Assembly: GCA_944393265.1 (NCBI GenBank)
Contig: CALXZO010000008.1
Coordinates: 1 to 64,000 of the forward strand
Length of the DNA: 64,000 nt
Direction: 5' to 3'
Origin: an uncultured Clostridia bacterium
GTDB taxonomy: Bacteria; Bacillota; Clostridia; TANB77; UBA1234
Shown: piece after piece, positions 48,727-58,965 of the stretch
Numbering within the stretch: position 1 is the first letter of the stretch
Layout of the letters: every line of letters begins with the position of its first letter
The notes under the pieces: model-generated
What the model was told of the DNA's origin: nothing
Database searches by the model: none
Seen by the model: only the letters and a program-made list of their open reading frames with translations
Program-made: the position numbers and the translations under genes

Positions 48727-49947
48727 TTGGAAAATTCTTATATGCCAATGGGTGAATATGATAGAACGCTTCAATCTTCAGAGTCTTTGGCTTTGTACGA
48801 AGGTTCGAAGTTTATGAGATTTATAAAAGATACAATTGCTGGATTTAAATATGGAACGAAAAATAATCCTAAGGTTAGAGGAAATACTATTAGTTATATA
48901 GACACTATGGGAAGGCTTGTGACGCAAGAACAGTTTGTTGAAAATGAAGCTGAAGATGGAAATGTTAAAATCGAGCGTCTTGTTAGAAGGATAAGTACGA
49001 GCGCAAAAACTGAGGCTGTAAATTCAATTGAAATTATTGAGAAAAAGAAAAATAAAAACGGCGAGATAGTTAGTCAGACTCGAACGTTTTATCCTGATGA
49101 AGAGGAATACAAGGCAAGAAAACATGAGCCTAAAATAAAGGAAATAACGTATTATGAAAATAATAAAACGTGTTTAAGAAAAACTATTGAAAGATTAAAA
49201 GATGAAAGCGAAATTAAAAAAAGATTTGAAATAGGTGCTATAAAATTAAATCCATTGGCCCCGGATGCTGTAAAGAAGGAAATCACAAAAAGCAGGTTGA
49301 TATATACAGTTGATAAGAGAAAAACAGAAAAAGAGTTAGACGAAAAGCTAAAGCCATTTGGAACGCATTTGCAAATAAACGAAACGGAAAAAATGTACAT
49401 AACATCATCTGAAATAGATCCCGAGTTTGATGAAATAAATGGTTATATTGGGCCAAAGGAAATTGAAAGGGATGTCATTTTGTTTGCTTCAGATGAGCCA
49501 AAAGCAAGAATTGAAGAGACCGATAAGATAACATTTTCGATGGGTAAAATTCATAATATAAGTACATCAATAGCAAATTATCCGAATGAAAAAGGAGAAT
49601 ATGGTGGTGAAGGCAGAGGAACATATGCTACATATGATGACAAAATTTTGCATGCGACGGGTAACAAATCTTTAAAAATAAAAAGAGACGTAACAGGCAA
49701 ATTGAAAGCTTTTTTAGCTACACCTAAGCCTCAAGAAAAGATAATTGCAAGGGCTGAGCTAAGAGGATCAAATATTAGTCTTAATATAGATGTTAATAAT
49801 AAAGAAAAAGCGACAGAATTAATAGCTGAAATTATTGATACTTTTAAAGATAAATGGGGAATTTCGAAAGGGACATCTATTGAATATAAATTGCAAGGGG
49901 CAGATGAAAAATTTAATATTAAATATAAAGATATTGTTAAATCTTAG
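48727..49947 (+). CDS. conserved-looking protein of unknown function
   Basis: About 406 residues from a TTG with GGAGGG upstream. The GTG at 48697 has a poorer site. Hydrophilic, with no membrane segment or signal peptide. Rich in Lys/Glu, with an internal motif TRTFYPDEEEYKARKHEP. I recognise no family. It stands between two terminators, so it is a single-gene unit. Confidence 0.6.
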   Translation: MENSYMPMGEYDRTLQSSESLALYEGSKFMRFIKDTIAGFKYGTKNNPKVRGNTISYIDTMGRLVTQEQFVENEAEDGNVKIERLVRRISTSAKTEAVNSIEIIEKKKNKNGEIVSQTRTFYPDEEEYKARKHEPKIKEITYYENNKTCLRKTIERLKDESEIKKRFEIGAIKLNPLAPDAVKKEITKSRLIYTVDKRKTEKELDEKLKPFGTHLQINETEKMYITSSEIDPEFDEINGYIGPKEIERDVILFASDEPKARIEETDKITFSMGKIHNISTSIANYPNEKGEYGGEGRGTYATYDDKILHATGNKSLKIKRDVTGKLKAFLATPKPQEKIIARAELRGSNISLNIDVNNKEKATELIAEIIDTFKDKWGISKGTSIEYKLQGADEKFNIKYKDIVKS

Positions 49948-49971
49948 TATTAGAATAATAAGCTATATTAT

Positions 49972-50020
49972 AATACACTTTGAATATTTGAAAAAATATT
50001 CAAGGTGTATTTATTTATTT
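49972..50020 (+). terminator. terminator before mutS
   Basis: AATACACTTTGAATATTT and AAATATTCAAGGTGTATT form a long stem with a T-rich tail. Confidence 0.85.
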
Positions 50021-50101
50021 TTAAATAAATTAGTAGAGGAGCTCACCTCTTGCAAAATAAAGCTTTGAATGATAAAATTCTAGTGGTAAGGGAGTGAGTT
50101 T

Positions 50102-52654
50102 ATGGAAGGGTTAACACCCATGATGAGACAATATATGAAAACTAAAGAGGAATATAAAGATTGTTTGCTTTTATATAGATTAGGGGACTTCTATGAGCTT
50201 TTTTTTGATGATGCTTTGATAGCTTCTAAGGAACTTGAAATAACGTTAACTGGAAAGGATTGTGGTTTAGAAGAAAGGGCACCTATGTGTGGTGTGCCGT
50301 ACCATAGTGTGCAAAATTATATTAGCAAGTTAATAAGTCGTGGTCATAAAGTAGCCATTTGTGAACAAATGGAAGATCCGGCAACAGCGAAGGGAATTGT
50401 TAAGAGAGAAGTAACAAGGGTTATTACACCTGGTACAGTAATTGAAGCTAATATGTTAGATGATAAGAAAAATAATTATATAGCCGCTATTTGCAAGTTA
50501 GGGCCGTATTATGGTTTAGCATATTCAGATGTTTCTACTGGTGAGTTTGCAACTACGCAAATTGTAGAGGGTAATAACTTTTTGAAGCTGTTAAATGAGC
50601 TTGTGAGAGTGGCACCAGCAGAAATTGTTGTTAACCAAGAAATGTATCAATCAAAAAATGAACTTAAAGCGATTAATGATAGGCTAGTAACATATATAGA
50701 TATTTCAAAAAATGTTGAAGAAAATATAAATGTATCTGGTTATGAAAAATTGAATGATGCAAAATATGCAAAAGTAGCTACACAAATGTTATTTTCATAT
50801 ATTCATGAAACACAGAAAAATGATATGAGACATATATTGAAAATAGAATATTACAGTGTTAATAAGTATATGTCACTTGATGCTATTGCTAGAAAAAATT
50901 TAGAGCTTACGGAAACTTTGAGAGATAGAAGCAAAAAAGGAAGTTTAATTTGGGTAATGGACAAAACATCAACATCAATGGGAGGAAGGCTTTTAAGAAG
51001 GTGGATTGAAAAACCTTTAAATTCTGTAAATGAAATCAATTACAGATTGGACAGTGTTGAGGAATTAAAAAGCTCAAGCATGAAACGTGGAGAAATTATG
51101 GAAAAATTAAAAAGGGTTTATGACATTGAAAGATTGACTAGCAAGATATCGTATGGAACTGTGAATGCAAGAGATATGATTGCTTTGAAGAACTCTTTGA
51201 CGATGCTTCCAGATTTAAAAAAGTCCTTAGAAAGTATGCAATCAAATTATTTAGTAAAATTAAATGATGAGCTTGACGTTTTGGAAGATGTAGCAAAATT
51301 GATTGACAATGCAATTGTAGAAGAACCGCCTATAAGTGTAAAGGAAGGTGGAATTATTAAGGCTTCTTATGATGAAGAAGTAAATAGATTAAGGAAAGCA
51401 TCAACAGAAGGAAAAAACTGGATTGTTGAGCTTGAAGCAAAAGAGAAAGAAGCAACTGGAATTAAAACGCTAAAAGTTGGATTCAACAAAGTATTTGGAT
51501 ATTATATTGAGGTATCAAAATCATATGTAAACATGGTGCCAGACAGATTTATGAGGAAGCAGACTTTGACTACTGGTGAGAGATATATAACGGACGAATT
51601 AAAGGAAATCGAAAGCACTATATTAGGAGCGCAAGATAAAGTTGTTAATTTAGAATATGAAATTTTTACTAAGATCAGAGATACAGTAGCAAATGAAATT
51701 TCGAGATTGCAACAGAGCAGTATTATTGTGGCTACTATAGATGCATTGTGTTCTTTAGCCGAGATAGCTGATAAATATAACTACAGAAGACCAATTGTAG
51801 ATGAATCAGATGATATTATAATCAAGGAAGGAAGGCACCCGGTAGTTGAAAGGATTATACCTACTGGCGAATTTGTGCCTAATGATACAGTTTTGAATGA
51901 ATCTACTGACAGGATAAACATAATAACTGGACCAAATATGGCGGGCAAATCTACTTATATGAGGCAAGTAGCGCTTATTGTATTAATGGCGCAGGTTGGA
52001 AGCTTTGTCCCAGCAGATAGTGCAAAAATAGGAGTCGTGGATAAAATTTTTACGAGAGTTGGAGCTTCTGATGATTTAGCTTCTGGGCAATCTACTTTTA
52101 TGATTGAAATGAACGAAGTAGCAAATATTATTACTAATTCAACCAAAAAAAGTTTGTTAATTTTAGATGAGATAGGACGTGGTACGTCTACTTTTGATGG
52201 ACTTTCTATCGCTTGGGCAGTAATAGAACATTTAGCAAAGAAGACTGGAGCAAGAACACTTTTCGCGACTCATTATCATGAACTTACTGAATTAGAAAAT
52301 AAAATCGATGGTGTGAAAAATTATTGTATCTCAGTAAAGGAAAAAGGAGAAGACGTAATCTTTTTAAGAAAAATTATACGTGGCGGCGCAGATGAAAGCT
52401 ATGGTGTACATGTGGCTAAACTTGCAGGTATTCCTAATAGTGTAACTACTAGAGCAAATGAGATATTGAAGACATTAAAAGAAAATAGTTTTGTTAGTAA
52501 TTCAGAAAGGGTAGAGAAAAAAGCAGTAGGGCAATTTGACTTATTTAATTATAAATTAGGAGAAATTGCTAGTGAACTAGACAAAATTAATGTAAACGAG
52601 CTTACACCAGTTGAGGCTCTAAATACACTTGTGAAGCTAAAGTCAAAGATATAA
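50102..52654 (+). CDS. mutS: DNA mismatch repair protein MutS
   Basis: Recognises mismatches. 850 residues: mismatch-binding domain with GDFYELFFDDA (the Phe-x-Glu that stacks on the mismatch), connector, lever and clamp, then the ATPase with GPNMAGKSTYMRQ (Walker A, ~residue 610), a DEIGRGTSTFDGLSIAWA Walker B/signature and FATHYHELTEL. Complete. Shares direction with mutL, separated by the DUF692 gene. Confidence 0.97.
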   Translation: MEGLTPMMRQYMKTKEEYKDCLLLYRLGDFYELFFDDALIASKELEITLTGKDCGLEERAPMCGVPYHSVQNYISKLISRGHKVAICEQMEDPATAKGIVKREVTRVITPGTVIEANMLDDKKNNYIAAICKLGPYYGLAYSDVSTGEFATTQIVEGNNFLKLLNELVRVAPAEIVVNQEMYQSKNELKAINDRLVTYIDISKNVEENINVSGYEKLNDAKYAKVATQMLFSYIHETQKNDMRHILKIEYYSVNKYMSLDAIARKNLELTETLRDRSKKGSLIWVMDKTSTSMGGRLLRRWIEKPLNSVNEINYRLDSVEELKSSSMKRGEIMEKLKRVYDIERLTSKISYGTVNARDMIALKNSLTMLPDLKKSLESMQSNYLVKLNDELDVLEDVAKLIDNAIVEEPPISVKEGGIIKASYDEEVNRLRKASTEGKNWIVELEAKEKEATGIKTLKVGFNKVFGYYIEVSKSYVNMVPDRFMRKQTLTTGERYITDELKEIESTILGAQDKVVNLEYEIFTKIRDTVANEISRLQQSSIIVATIDALCSLAEIADKYNYRRPIVDESDDIIIKEGRHPVVERIIPTGEFVPNDTVLNESTDRINIITGPNMAGKSTYMRQVALIVLMAQVGSFVPADSAKIGVVDKIFTRVGASDDLASGQSTFMIEMNEVANIITNSTKKSLLILDEIGRGTSTFDGLSIAWAVIEHLAKKTGARTLFATHYHELTELENKIDGVKNYCISVKEKGEDVIFLRKIIRGGADESYGVHVAKLAGIPNSVTTRANEILKTLKENSFVSNSERVEKKAVGQFDLFNYKLGEIASELDKINVNELTPVEALNTLVKLKSKI

Positions 52655-52680
52655 CAGCATAAAACTCAGGAGGAAAACAA

Positions 52681-53517
52681 ATGAAACTTTGTGTTAATTA
52701 TTTAAATGAGGTAAAAGAACTTATTGAAGAAGGAAAATTAGATTTTGTTGATTTTCTTAAATTATATAGTATAAGTGGTGATTTGTCACCGTTTGAATGG
52801 TGTAGTAAAAACAAAAAAGTTATGTTTCATGGACTTGTTGGATCAGAAGGCTCAAATATTGCTGAACCTGACTTTTTGAAAGGAAGAGATGTAGAGTTAC
52901 AAAAGGAATATTATATGAGAGGTGATACACCATATATATCCGTTCATATCAACAGAACGAGAGACTTAGATTATACACAAAGTGATGTTAAAAAAATAAT
53001 AAAGGATAATGTTATTGCTTTGAAAAAAATTTTTAATATGCGTGTGCTTCTTGAAAATGTGCCAGTTTCGACTAGAACTCCTCAAAATGTTTTTTTGTCT
53101 TTACCGGAATTTATAAATGAGATTGTACATGAAAATGATTGTGAGTTTTTGTTTGATATTGGACATGCAAGATGTGCGGCTGAGGCGCTAAATATGTCTT
53201 TTGATGAGTACGTATCAAAGTTGCCAATGGATAAATTAGTAGAAACACATTTATCCGGGGTAATGAAGCTAAAAAATGGTAGAATTACAGCAAACCATTC
53301 TAAGATGCATGATGAAGATTATGAATTTACAAGGAATGCTATAAAGAAATATACTTCGCTAGAAGTTGTAACTCTAGAGTATGGACCATTCATTGAGAGA
53401 GATATACAAGAAGAGTGTCCTATAGTGTCTGTAGATGGAATAAATAATTTAGCTAAAATAGAAGTATATGAACAATTAATAATGCTTAAAAAAATAATTG
53501 AAGAAGAATGTATGTAA
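52681..53517 (+). CDS. DUF692 / MNIO-family iron enzyme (TIM barrel)
   Basis: 278 residues with the conserved metal-ligand motifs of the DUF692 (multinuclear non-heme iron oxidase) family: FHGL, SVHINRTR, LENVP, LFDIGHARC, ETHLSG, HDEDYE and VTLEYGP. Established members (MbnB, TglH) modify Cys in small peptides. Here the gene stands between mutS and mutL, 26 bases after mutS and behind AGGAGG. No precursor peptide or partner protein is visible nearby. Substrate unknown. Confidence 0.75.
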   Translation: MKLCVNYLNEVKELIEEGKLDFVDFLKLYSISGDLSPFEWCSKNKKVMFHGLVGSEGSNIAEPDFLKGRDVELQKEYYMRGDTPYISVHINRTRDLDYTQSDVKKIIKDNVIALKKIFNMRVLLENVPVSTRTPQNVFLSLPEFINEIVHENDCEFLFDIGHARCAAEALNMSFDEYVSKLPMDKLVETHLSGVMKLKNGRITANHSKMHDEDYEFTRNAIKKYTSLEVVTLEYGPFIERDIQEECPIVSVDGINNLAKIEVYEQLIMLKKIIEEECM

Positions 53518-53544
53518 AACAAAAGAAAAGGAGATGTTTGTATA

Positions 53545-55485
53545 ATGGGAAGTATTGTCGTTTTAGATGAACTTACAATTAATCAAATTGCTGCCGGTGA
53601 AGTTATAGAAAGACCAGCAAATGTAGTTAAAGAATTGATTGAAAATTCTATTGATGCTGGTGCAACATCAGTTTCAGTAGAAATTGAAAACGGAGGAATA
53701 ACTTATATTAGAATCACAGATAATGGAAAAGGTATTGCACCTGATGATATAGAGTTGGCTTTTGAAAGGCATGCTACAAGCAAGATTCGAAAGGCGGAAG
53801 ATTTAGTAAAAGTGACTACAATGGGGTTCAGAGGTGAAGCGTTAGCAAGTATTGCAGCAATTTCAAAAGTTGAACTAATAACGAGAACAAAAGAAAATGA
53901 TGTTGGCATGAAAATTATCGTAGAAGGTGGAAACATTATTTCAAAAGAAGAATGTGGTGCTCCTCTTGGAACGACAATCATAATAAGAGAATTGTTTTTT
54001 AATACGCCTGTGCGATACAAATTCTTAAAAAAAGATTTTACTGAGGGCGGATATATAGAAACAGCTGTTGAGAGAATTGCACTTATCCATTCTGAAATAT
54101 CTTTTAAATTAACTAATAATAAAAAGGAAGTTTTAACAACTAATGGAAATGGAAAGATGGAAGATGTTGTATATAATGTTTTTGGAAGAGATATAGCGTC
54201 TAATCTTGTGAATGTTAATTATGAATATGAGGGGATAAGAGTTGTTGGAGTTGTCGGAAAACCTGAAATAGCTCGTTCTAATAGAAGTAATCAAATGTTC
54301 TACGTTAATGGAAGATTTATAAAAGATAAAACGCTTTCTGCCGCGACAGAAGAAGCTTATAGAACAATGATTCCTCATGGAAAGTTTGGCTTTTGCATTT
54401 TAAATATTCTAATTTCTCCAGAACTTGTAGATGTAAATGTTCATCCAGCAAAGTTGGAAGTGAGATTCTCAGATGAAGGAAAAATATTTAAGGCAGTTCA
54501 TTATGCAATCAAGAATACTATATTAGGCGTTGACCTTGTTAGAGGAGAAACACCGGAAGAAGTTGTAGAAGAGAAAAAAAATGAGGTTACTGAAAAAGAA
54601 GTAAAAAGAACATTGTTTGACATTTTTAAGGGTAGACAAAATAATAAGTCATCAGTAAAAGAAGAGCCTTTAGAAGAAAACGAGTATATTATTGAAGTTA
54701 AAGAAAACACAGAAAATGACGGCGAGTCAATAATAAAAAAATTGAATACTGAAACAGAAAAAACCGTTGTTAAGCCATTTGCTGAAGAAGTTGAAATTAG
54801 TAATCCAGAGGTAATCGAAGAGCTAAGAGTTACAGATGTGGAAAAAGAAAAGGAAGAACCAAAAATACAAACATTTTATGATAAAGATTTTGAAGAAAAG
54901 CCTCCGATACCAGATTATAAATTAATAGGAGTAGCTTTTAATACATACATTATTTTGCAGTTAGAAGATGATATTTACATACTAGATCAACATGCGGCGC
55001 ACGAACGAGTTTTATATGAGAAGGTAAAGCAAAATTTTTATCGTGATGGTGGAAAAGAATCTCAAATGCTTCTTTTGCCAGATATACTTGAAGTTCCGAA
55101 AAGAGATATGCATATGATACGAGAACATATTGATTTGTTTAGACAGGCTGGCTTTGAGCTAGAAGAATTTGGAGAAAATACTATAAAAATAAATGGCGTT
55201 CCGGTTATATGCTATGAGATGGACACCAAAGATTTATTTATGGACATATTAGATGGAATTGATTTAAATAATAGAACGAGTAAACAAGATATAGAAGAAA
55301 AGTTTATTTCTACTGTTGCTTGTAAAGCTGCTGTTAAGGCGAATATGGAGTTAAGCGAAAGGGAGATAAGAGGATTATTAGATCAATTAATGTTACTTGA
55401 AAATCCATTTACATGTCCGCATGGTAGACCTACAGCTATACGAATTACAAAGTATGAAATTGAGAAAAAATTCGGAAGAAAATAG
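53545..55485 (+). CDS. mutL: DNA mismatch repair endonuclease MutL
   Basis: 646 residues. The N-terminal GHKL ATPase has ELIENSIDAGA, DNGKGI and MGFRGEALASI. A flexible acidic linker covers about residues 340-440. The C-terminal endonuclease domain has DQHAAHERVLYE (DQHA-x2-E-x4-E metal motif), ACKAAVKAN and CPHGRPT. The full endonuclease motif set implies nicking activity, as in most bacteria without MutH. Confidence 0.97.
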   Translation: MGSIVVLDELTINQIAAGEVIERPANVVKELIENSIDAGATSVSVEIENGGITYIRITDNGKGIAPDDIELAFERHATSKIRKAEDLVKVTTMGFRGEALASIAAISKVELITRTKENDVGMKIIVEGGNIISKEECGAPLGTTIIIRELFFNTPVRYKFLKKDFTEGGYIETAVERIALIHSEISFKLTNNKKEVLTTNGNGKMEDVVYNVFGRDIASNLVNVNYEYEGIRVVGVVGKPEIARSNRSNQMFYVNGRFIKDKTLSAATEEAYRTMIPHGKFGFCILNILISPELVDVNVHPAKLEVRFSDEGKIFKAVHYAIKNTILGVDLVRGETPEEVVEEKKNEVTEKEVKRTLFDIFKGRQNNKSSVKEEPLEENEYIIEVKENTENDGESIIKKLNTETEKTVVKPFAEEVEISNPEVIEELRVTDVEKEKEEPKIQTFYDKDFEEKPPIPDYKLIGVAFNTYIILQLEDDIYILDQHAAHERVLYEKVKQNFYRDGGKESQMLLLPDILEVPKRDMHMIREHIDLFRQAGFELEEFGENTIKINGVPVICYEMDTKDLFMDILDGIDLNNRTSKQDIEEKFISTVACKAAVKANMELSEREIRGLLDQLMLLENPFTCPHGRPTAIRITKYEIEKKFGRK

Positions 55486-55511
55486 GAAACAAAAAGGAGA
55501 GAAGAGCTAAA

Positions 55512-56423
55512 GTGAGTAATGAAACCAAGCCAAAAGTAATTGTAATAGTTGGCCCGACTGCATCTGGGAAGACAAGTATTTCTATTAGATTAGCTAAAGA
55601 AATCAATGGTGAGATTATTTCAGCTGATTCAATGCAAATCTATAAAGATATGAATATTGGAACAGCGAAGCCTACTGTTGATGAAATGGAAGGTATTACG
55701 CATCACCTAATTGATTTTGTTTCACCAGATGAAACTTTTGATGTTACTAGATATAAAGCAAAGTGTATTGATGCTATAGAAGAGATTTTACAAAAAGGGA
55801 AAGTGCCAATAATTGTTGGTGGGACAGGCTTATATATTAGTTCTTTAATCAATGGTATAGAGTTTTCAAGTGTGCCTGAAGATAAAAATTATAGAGAAGA
55901 AATGTTTCAGCTTGCAAAAGAGAAAGGAAATGCTTTTCTACATAACAGACTAAGAGAAATTGATCCCGATGCGGCAGATATTATAGACGCTAACAATATT
56001 AGAAGAGTTATAAGGGCACTCGAAATTTATAAAGTAACTGGAAAAACTAAAACTAAAATAGATAAAGAATCTAGGAAAGAAGTAAAATACGATTTTAAAG
56101 TGTATGGCATTGAAACACCCAGAGAAAAGTTATATGAACAAATTAATTTGAGAGTCGATAAGATGCTAGAGAATGGACTTATTGAAGAAGTCAAAGAATT
56201 GCTAAGAAAATATAGCTTATCAAATACAGCTTTACAAGCACTTGATTATAAAGAAGTCATAGAGTTTCTCAATGGAGAAATAACATATGATGATATGGTT
56301 GAAAAATTAAAAACTAATACTAGAAGATATGCTAAAAGACAGCTTACATGGTTTAAAAAAGAAGAGAAAATAAAATGGTATTCTCGTGATGAAATATTAC
56401 AAAAGATAAAAGAACAGTTATAG
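55512..56423 (+). CDS. miaA: tRNA dimethylallyltransferase
   Basis: Prenylates A37 in tRNAs reading UNN codons. 303 residues: P-loop GPTASGKTS, the DSMQIYKDMNIGTAKP segment and VGGTGLYISSL, ending near the YAKRQLTWFK motif. Starts with GTG behind AAGGAGAG, 26 bases after mutL; miaA after mutL is common in Firmicutes. Confidence 0.96.
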   Translation: MSNETKPKVIVIVGPTASGKTSISIRLAKEINGEIISADSMQIYKDMNIGTAKPTVDEMEGITHHLIDFVSPDETFDVTRYKAKCIDAIEEILQKGKVPIIVGGTGLYISSLINGIEFSSVPEDKNYREEMFQLAKEKGNAFLHNRLREIDPDAADIIDANNIRRVIRALEIYKVTGKTKTKIDKESRKEVKYDFKVYGIETPREKLYEQINLRVDKMLENGLIEEVKELLRKYSLSNTALQALDYKEVIEFLNGEITYDDMVEKLKTNTRRYAKRQLTWFKKEEKIKWYSRDEILQKIKEQL

Positions 56424-56452
56424 GTCCAAAGAATTAAGGAGGTAAACTTAAG

Positions 56453-57763
56453 ATGAACACAAAGAAACAAAGCAAAAAGATAAATCAAAACGTTTTAGTT
56501 GTATGTATAGCATTATTAATAATCTTAATAGTTTACGCCGTAGTGGCTGTAGTTAATTTTTTTAAACAACCTGCAAAAACAGTATTGATAAAAAATGGTG
56601 AGCTCATAAATTATGAAGAGGTAGTTGGATATGTAATACGAAATGAAGAAATAATAGATACATCAGAGTATGATGGTGTTATTAAAACAGAGGTTGAAGA
56701 TATGACTCGTGTGTCAAAAGGGGCAGAAATTATTTCATATGTTTCGAAGTTAGAAAATCAGATTTTAGAACAGATTAATGAACTTGATAACAAAATAGAA
56801 AACGCAATAAATAGTCAGCAAACTATTTATACGAATGATGTAAAAAGCATAGACGCCGAAATTGAAGTTTTAATTTATAATAATGTTAGAGAAAATAATA
56901 ATCTAACATTGATTAATGAATATAAAAAAAATTTAAATAATCAAATTCAAAAAAAGGCTAAAATCGTTGGTGAACTCAGTCCATCTGGTTCAGAGCTTAA
57001 AGAATTAATTGAAGAAAGAGCATCATACGAGGCAATTCTTAATGATTCTGAAAAAACCTTGACTGCGCCCAATGCAGGGCTTGTTTCATATAGAGTTGAT
57101 AATTATGAAAACATATTGACGTATGACAGTTTCTCTGAACTTACATCTGATTACTTAGACAATTTGAAAATAGGGTTAAATCAAGTTGTGCCAATAGATT
57201 CAAATAAAGTAAAAATCATAGATAATTTTGAATGTTATATAGCAGTTCCTATGGAATCAAAAGAAGCAAGTGAAGTAACTTTAAATAGCACAGTTTATTT
57301 AAGATTTGCGAATACTGGTGATGAGCTAATATCGTCGACAATTGAGTATATTTCAAAGGAAGAAGGAAAAACATTAATAATATTTAAGATAAAAACAAAT
57401 GTTGAAGAATTGAGCAAATACAGAAAAATTGGACTTGATGTGGTTTGGTGGAGATCTACTGGGCTAAAGGTTAACAAAGATGTTATCTCTTATACAAGTG
57501 TTCCCGTTAATACTAATGCGGATTCTGGTGAACAGATAATGAGTAATTCTGGAGAAGTAATAGATACAATAAAGTTGCCTACAGTCAATGTAAAAAAGAC
57601 TTATTATACTAATGAGGTATGGATTAAGATTTTACGTGAAACTGAAGACTATGTGATAATAGACAATTATTCTGATGCAGAATTAAGAGAACTAGGAATA
57701 AGTGACGAGGATATTGAAAAAAGGAGTACGGTAAAAATGTATGATGAACTGTTAATAATGTAA
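56453..57763 (+). CDS. HlyD-like membrane fusion family protein
   Basis: 436 residues with one N-terminal membrane segment (residues ~17-38), a coiled-coil hairpin (~100-200) between two halves of a biotinyl-lipoyl-like domain, and a beta-barrel-like C-terminal part. The same kind of protein precedes sepF in other Clostridia. Function is probably linked to the cell envelope or division, by context only. Confidence 0.7.
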   Translation: MNTKKQSKKINQNVLVVCIALLIILIVYAVVAVVNFFKQPAKTVLIKNGELINYEEVVGYVIRNEEIIDTSEYDGVIKTEVEDMTRVSKGAEIISYVSKLENQILEQINELDNKIENAINSQQTIYTNDVKSIDAEIEVLIYNNVRENNNLTLINEYKKNLNNQIQKKAKIVGELSPSGSELKELIEERASYEAILNDSEKTLTAPNAGLVSYRVDNYENILTYDSFSELTSDYLDNLKIGLNQVVPIDSNKVKIIDNFECYIAVPMESKEASEVTLNSTVYLRFANTGDELISSTIEYISKEEGKTLIIFKIKTNVEELSKYRKIGLDVVWWRSTGLKVNKDVISYTSVPVNTNADSGEQIMSNSGEVIDTIKLPTVNVKKTYYTNEVWIKILRETEDYVIIDNYSDAELRELGISDEDIEKRSTVKMYDELLIM

Positions 57764-57778
57764 GAGCAAACATCTGTG

Positions 57779-57792
57779 CGTGCACGTGCACG
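57779..57792. repeat. 14-bp GC-rich perfect palindrome
   Basis: CGTGCACGTGCACG is self-complementary. Adjacent bases extend a 17-base purine-pyrimidine alternation, unusual in this AT-rich DNA. Confidence 0.8.
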
Positions 57793-57923
57793 AATATTAC
57801 AAAAATATTACACGCATATTAAATTATAATTACAATTGCTCGAATTGTTTGACATTGTTTTAACGTATCAATAAAATATAGTCATACAAAAGATGAAAAG
57901 TATGTTTTAGGGAGGTTATTTTA

Positions 57924-58385
57924 GTGGGAAATAAATTCATGAACAAAGTGTGGGATATGTTAGGTGTAAGTGTAGACGATGGTGAGGAAGGATATGATGA
58001 GACATTAGAGCCTGTAGCTCCAGTATACCAAGAAGAAAGGGAAGCGGTCTCACCTTTTTCAAATAAAAAGAATAAGATTGTTGGAATGCCAGGGATGCAA
58101 CAAGTTAAAGTAGTTATTTCCCAACCAAGTGCTTTTGAACAATCTGAGGAAATATGTGCACATCTTAAAGAAAAAAAATCTATAATTCTTAATTTAGAAT
58201 ATGTTAATAAAGATGTTGCAAGAAGAATAGTTGACTTTGTTAGTGGTGCAGTTACAGCATTAGATGGAAATATTCAAAAAATATCTAATTCAATATTTTT
58301 AGTTGCTCCATTTAATTATGAAATCATTAATGAAGTAATGAAAGAAGATATAAAGAATAAGCTATCTGTATCTTGGATAAAATAA
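57924..58385 (+). CDS. sepF: cell division protein SepF
   Basis: 153 residues, GTG start behind AGGGAGG. Amphipathic N-terminal membrane-targeting helix (MGNKFMNKVWDMLG), acidic linker and the SepF domain with VVISQPSAFEQSEEICAHLK and LDGNIQKISNSIFLVAPFNYEI. FtsZ-bundling and membrane anchor in the divisome. Confidence 0.95.
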   Translation: MGNKFMNKVWDMLGVSVDDGEEGYDETLEPVAPVYQEEREAVSPFSNKKNKIVGMPGMQQVKVVISQPSAFEQSEEICAHLKEKKSIILNLEYVNKDVARRIVDFVSGAVTALDGNIQKISNSIFLVAPFNYEIINEVMKEDIKNKLSVSWIK

Positions 58386-58398
58386 AGGAGAGGTTGGA

Positions 58399-58854
58399 AT
58401 GTTAACTCCGTTAGATATTGAAAACAAGACTTTTAGCAAACAAATGGTAAATGGGTATAGTGTAAATGAAGTGCACGAGTTTATGATTGCATTGCTAAAA
58501 GACTACGAAAAATTATATAAAGAGAATATAGAATATAAAGATAAAGTTGAGATGTTGAATCAAGGAATACAACATTATAAGTCAATAGAAGACACGCTTC
58601 AGAATGCACTTGTTGTTGCACAAGGAACAGCCGAGACTGTTAAACAAAATGCAAAAGCTGAAGCTGATAACATAGTGAAACAAGCTGAAATAAATGCCCT
58701 AAAGTCTGTAGATGATATAAAGAAGCAAATTATGGAAAAAGAAATGAAGTATGAAGAAGTAAGAAAGCAATTTGATGTATATAAAGCAAAGATGGAATCG
58801 CTTCTTATTTCGCAACTTGAAATATTAAAGGATATGAATAAACAAGATGAATAA
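58399..58854 (+). CDS. divIVA: DivIVA-family cell division/polarity protein
   Basis: 151 residues. N-terminal LTPLDIENKTFSKQMVNGYS domain that senses membrane curvature, followed by a coiled coil to the end. Thirteen bases after sepF, typical order. Confidence 0.92.
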   Translation: MLTPLDIENKTFSKQMVNGYSVNEVHEFMIALLKDYEKLYKENIEYKDKVEMLNQGIQHYKSIEDTLQNALVVAQGTAETVKQNAKAEADNIVKQAEINALKSVDDIKKQIMEKEMKYEEVRKQFDVYKAKMESLLISQLEILKDMNKQDE

Positions 58855-58855
58855 A

Positions 58856-58879
58856 GAAAGCCGTGGAGGCTTTTTTTTG
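58856..58879 (+). terminator. terminator after divIVA
   Basis: AAAGCC and GGCTTTTTTTT, short stem with T run. Confidence 0.8.
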
Positions 58880-58965
58880 TGAAATAGTTGTGAACTATAT
58901 TGACGAATTGTTCCTGATAAAATAGACTTTAAAGAGTGTTAAAAGATGAAAGGATGGAGTGTATA

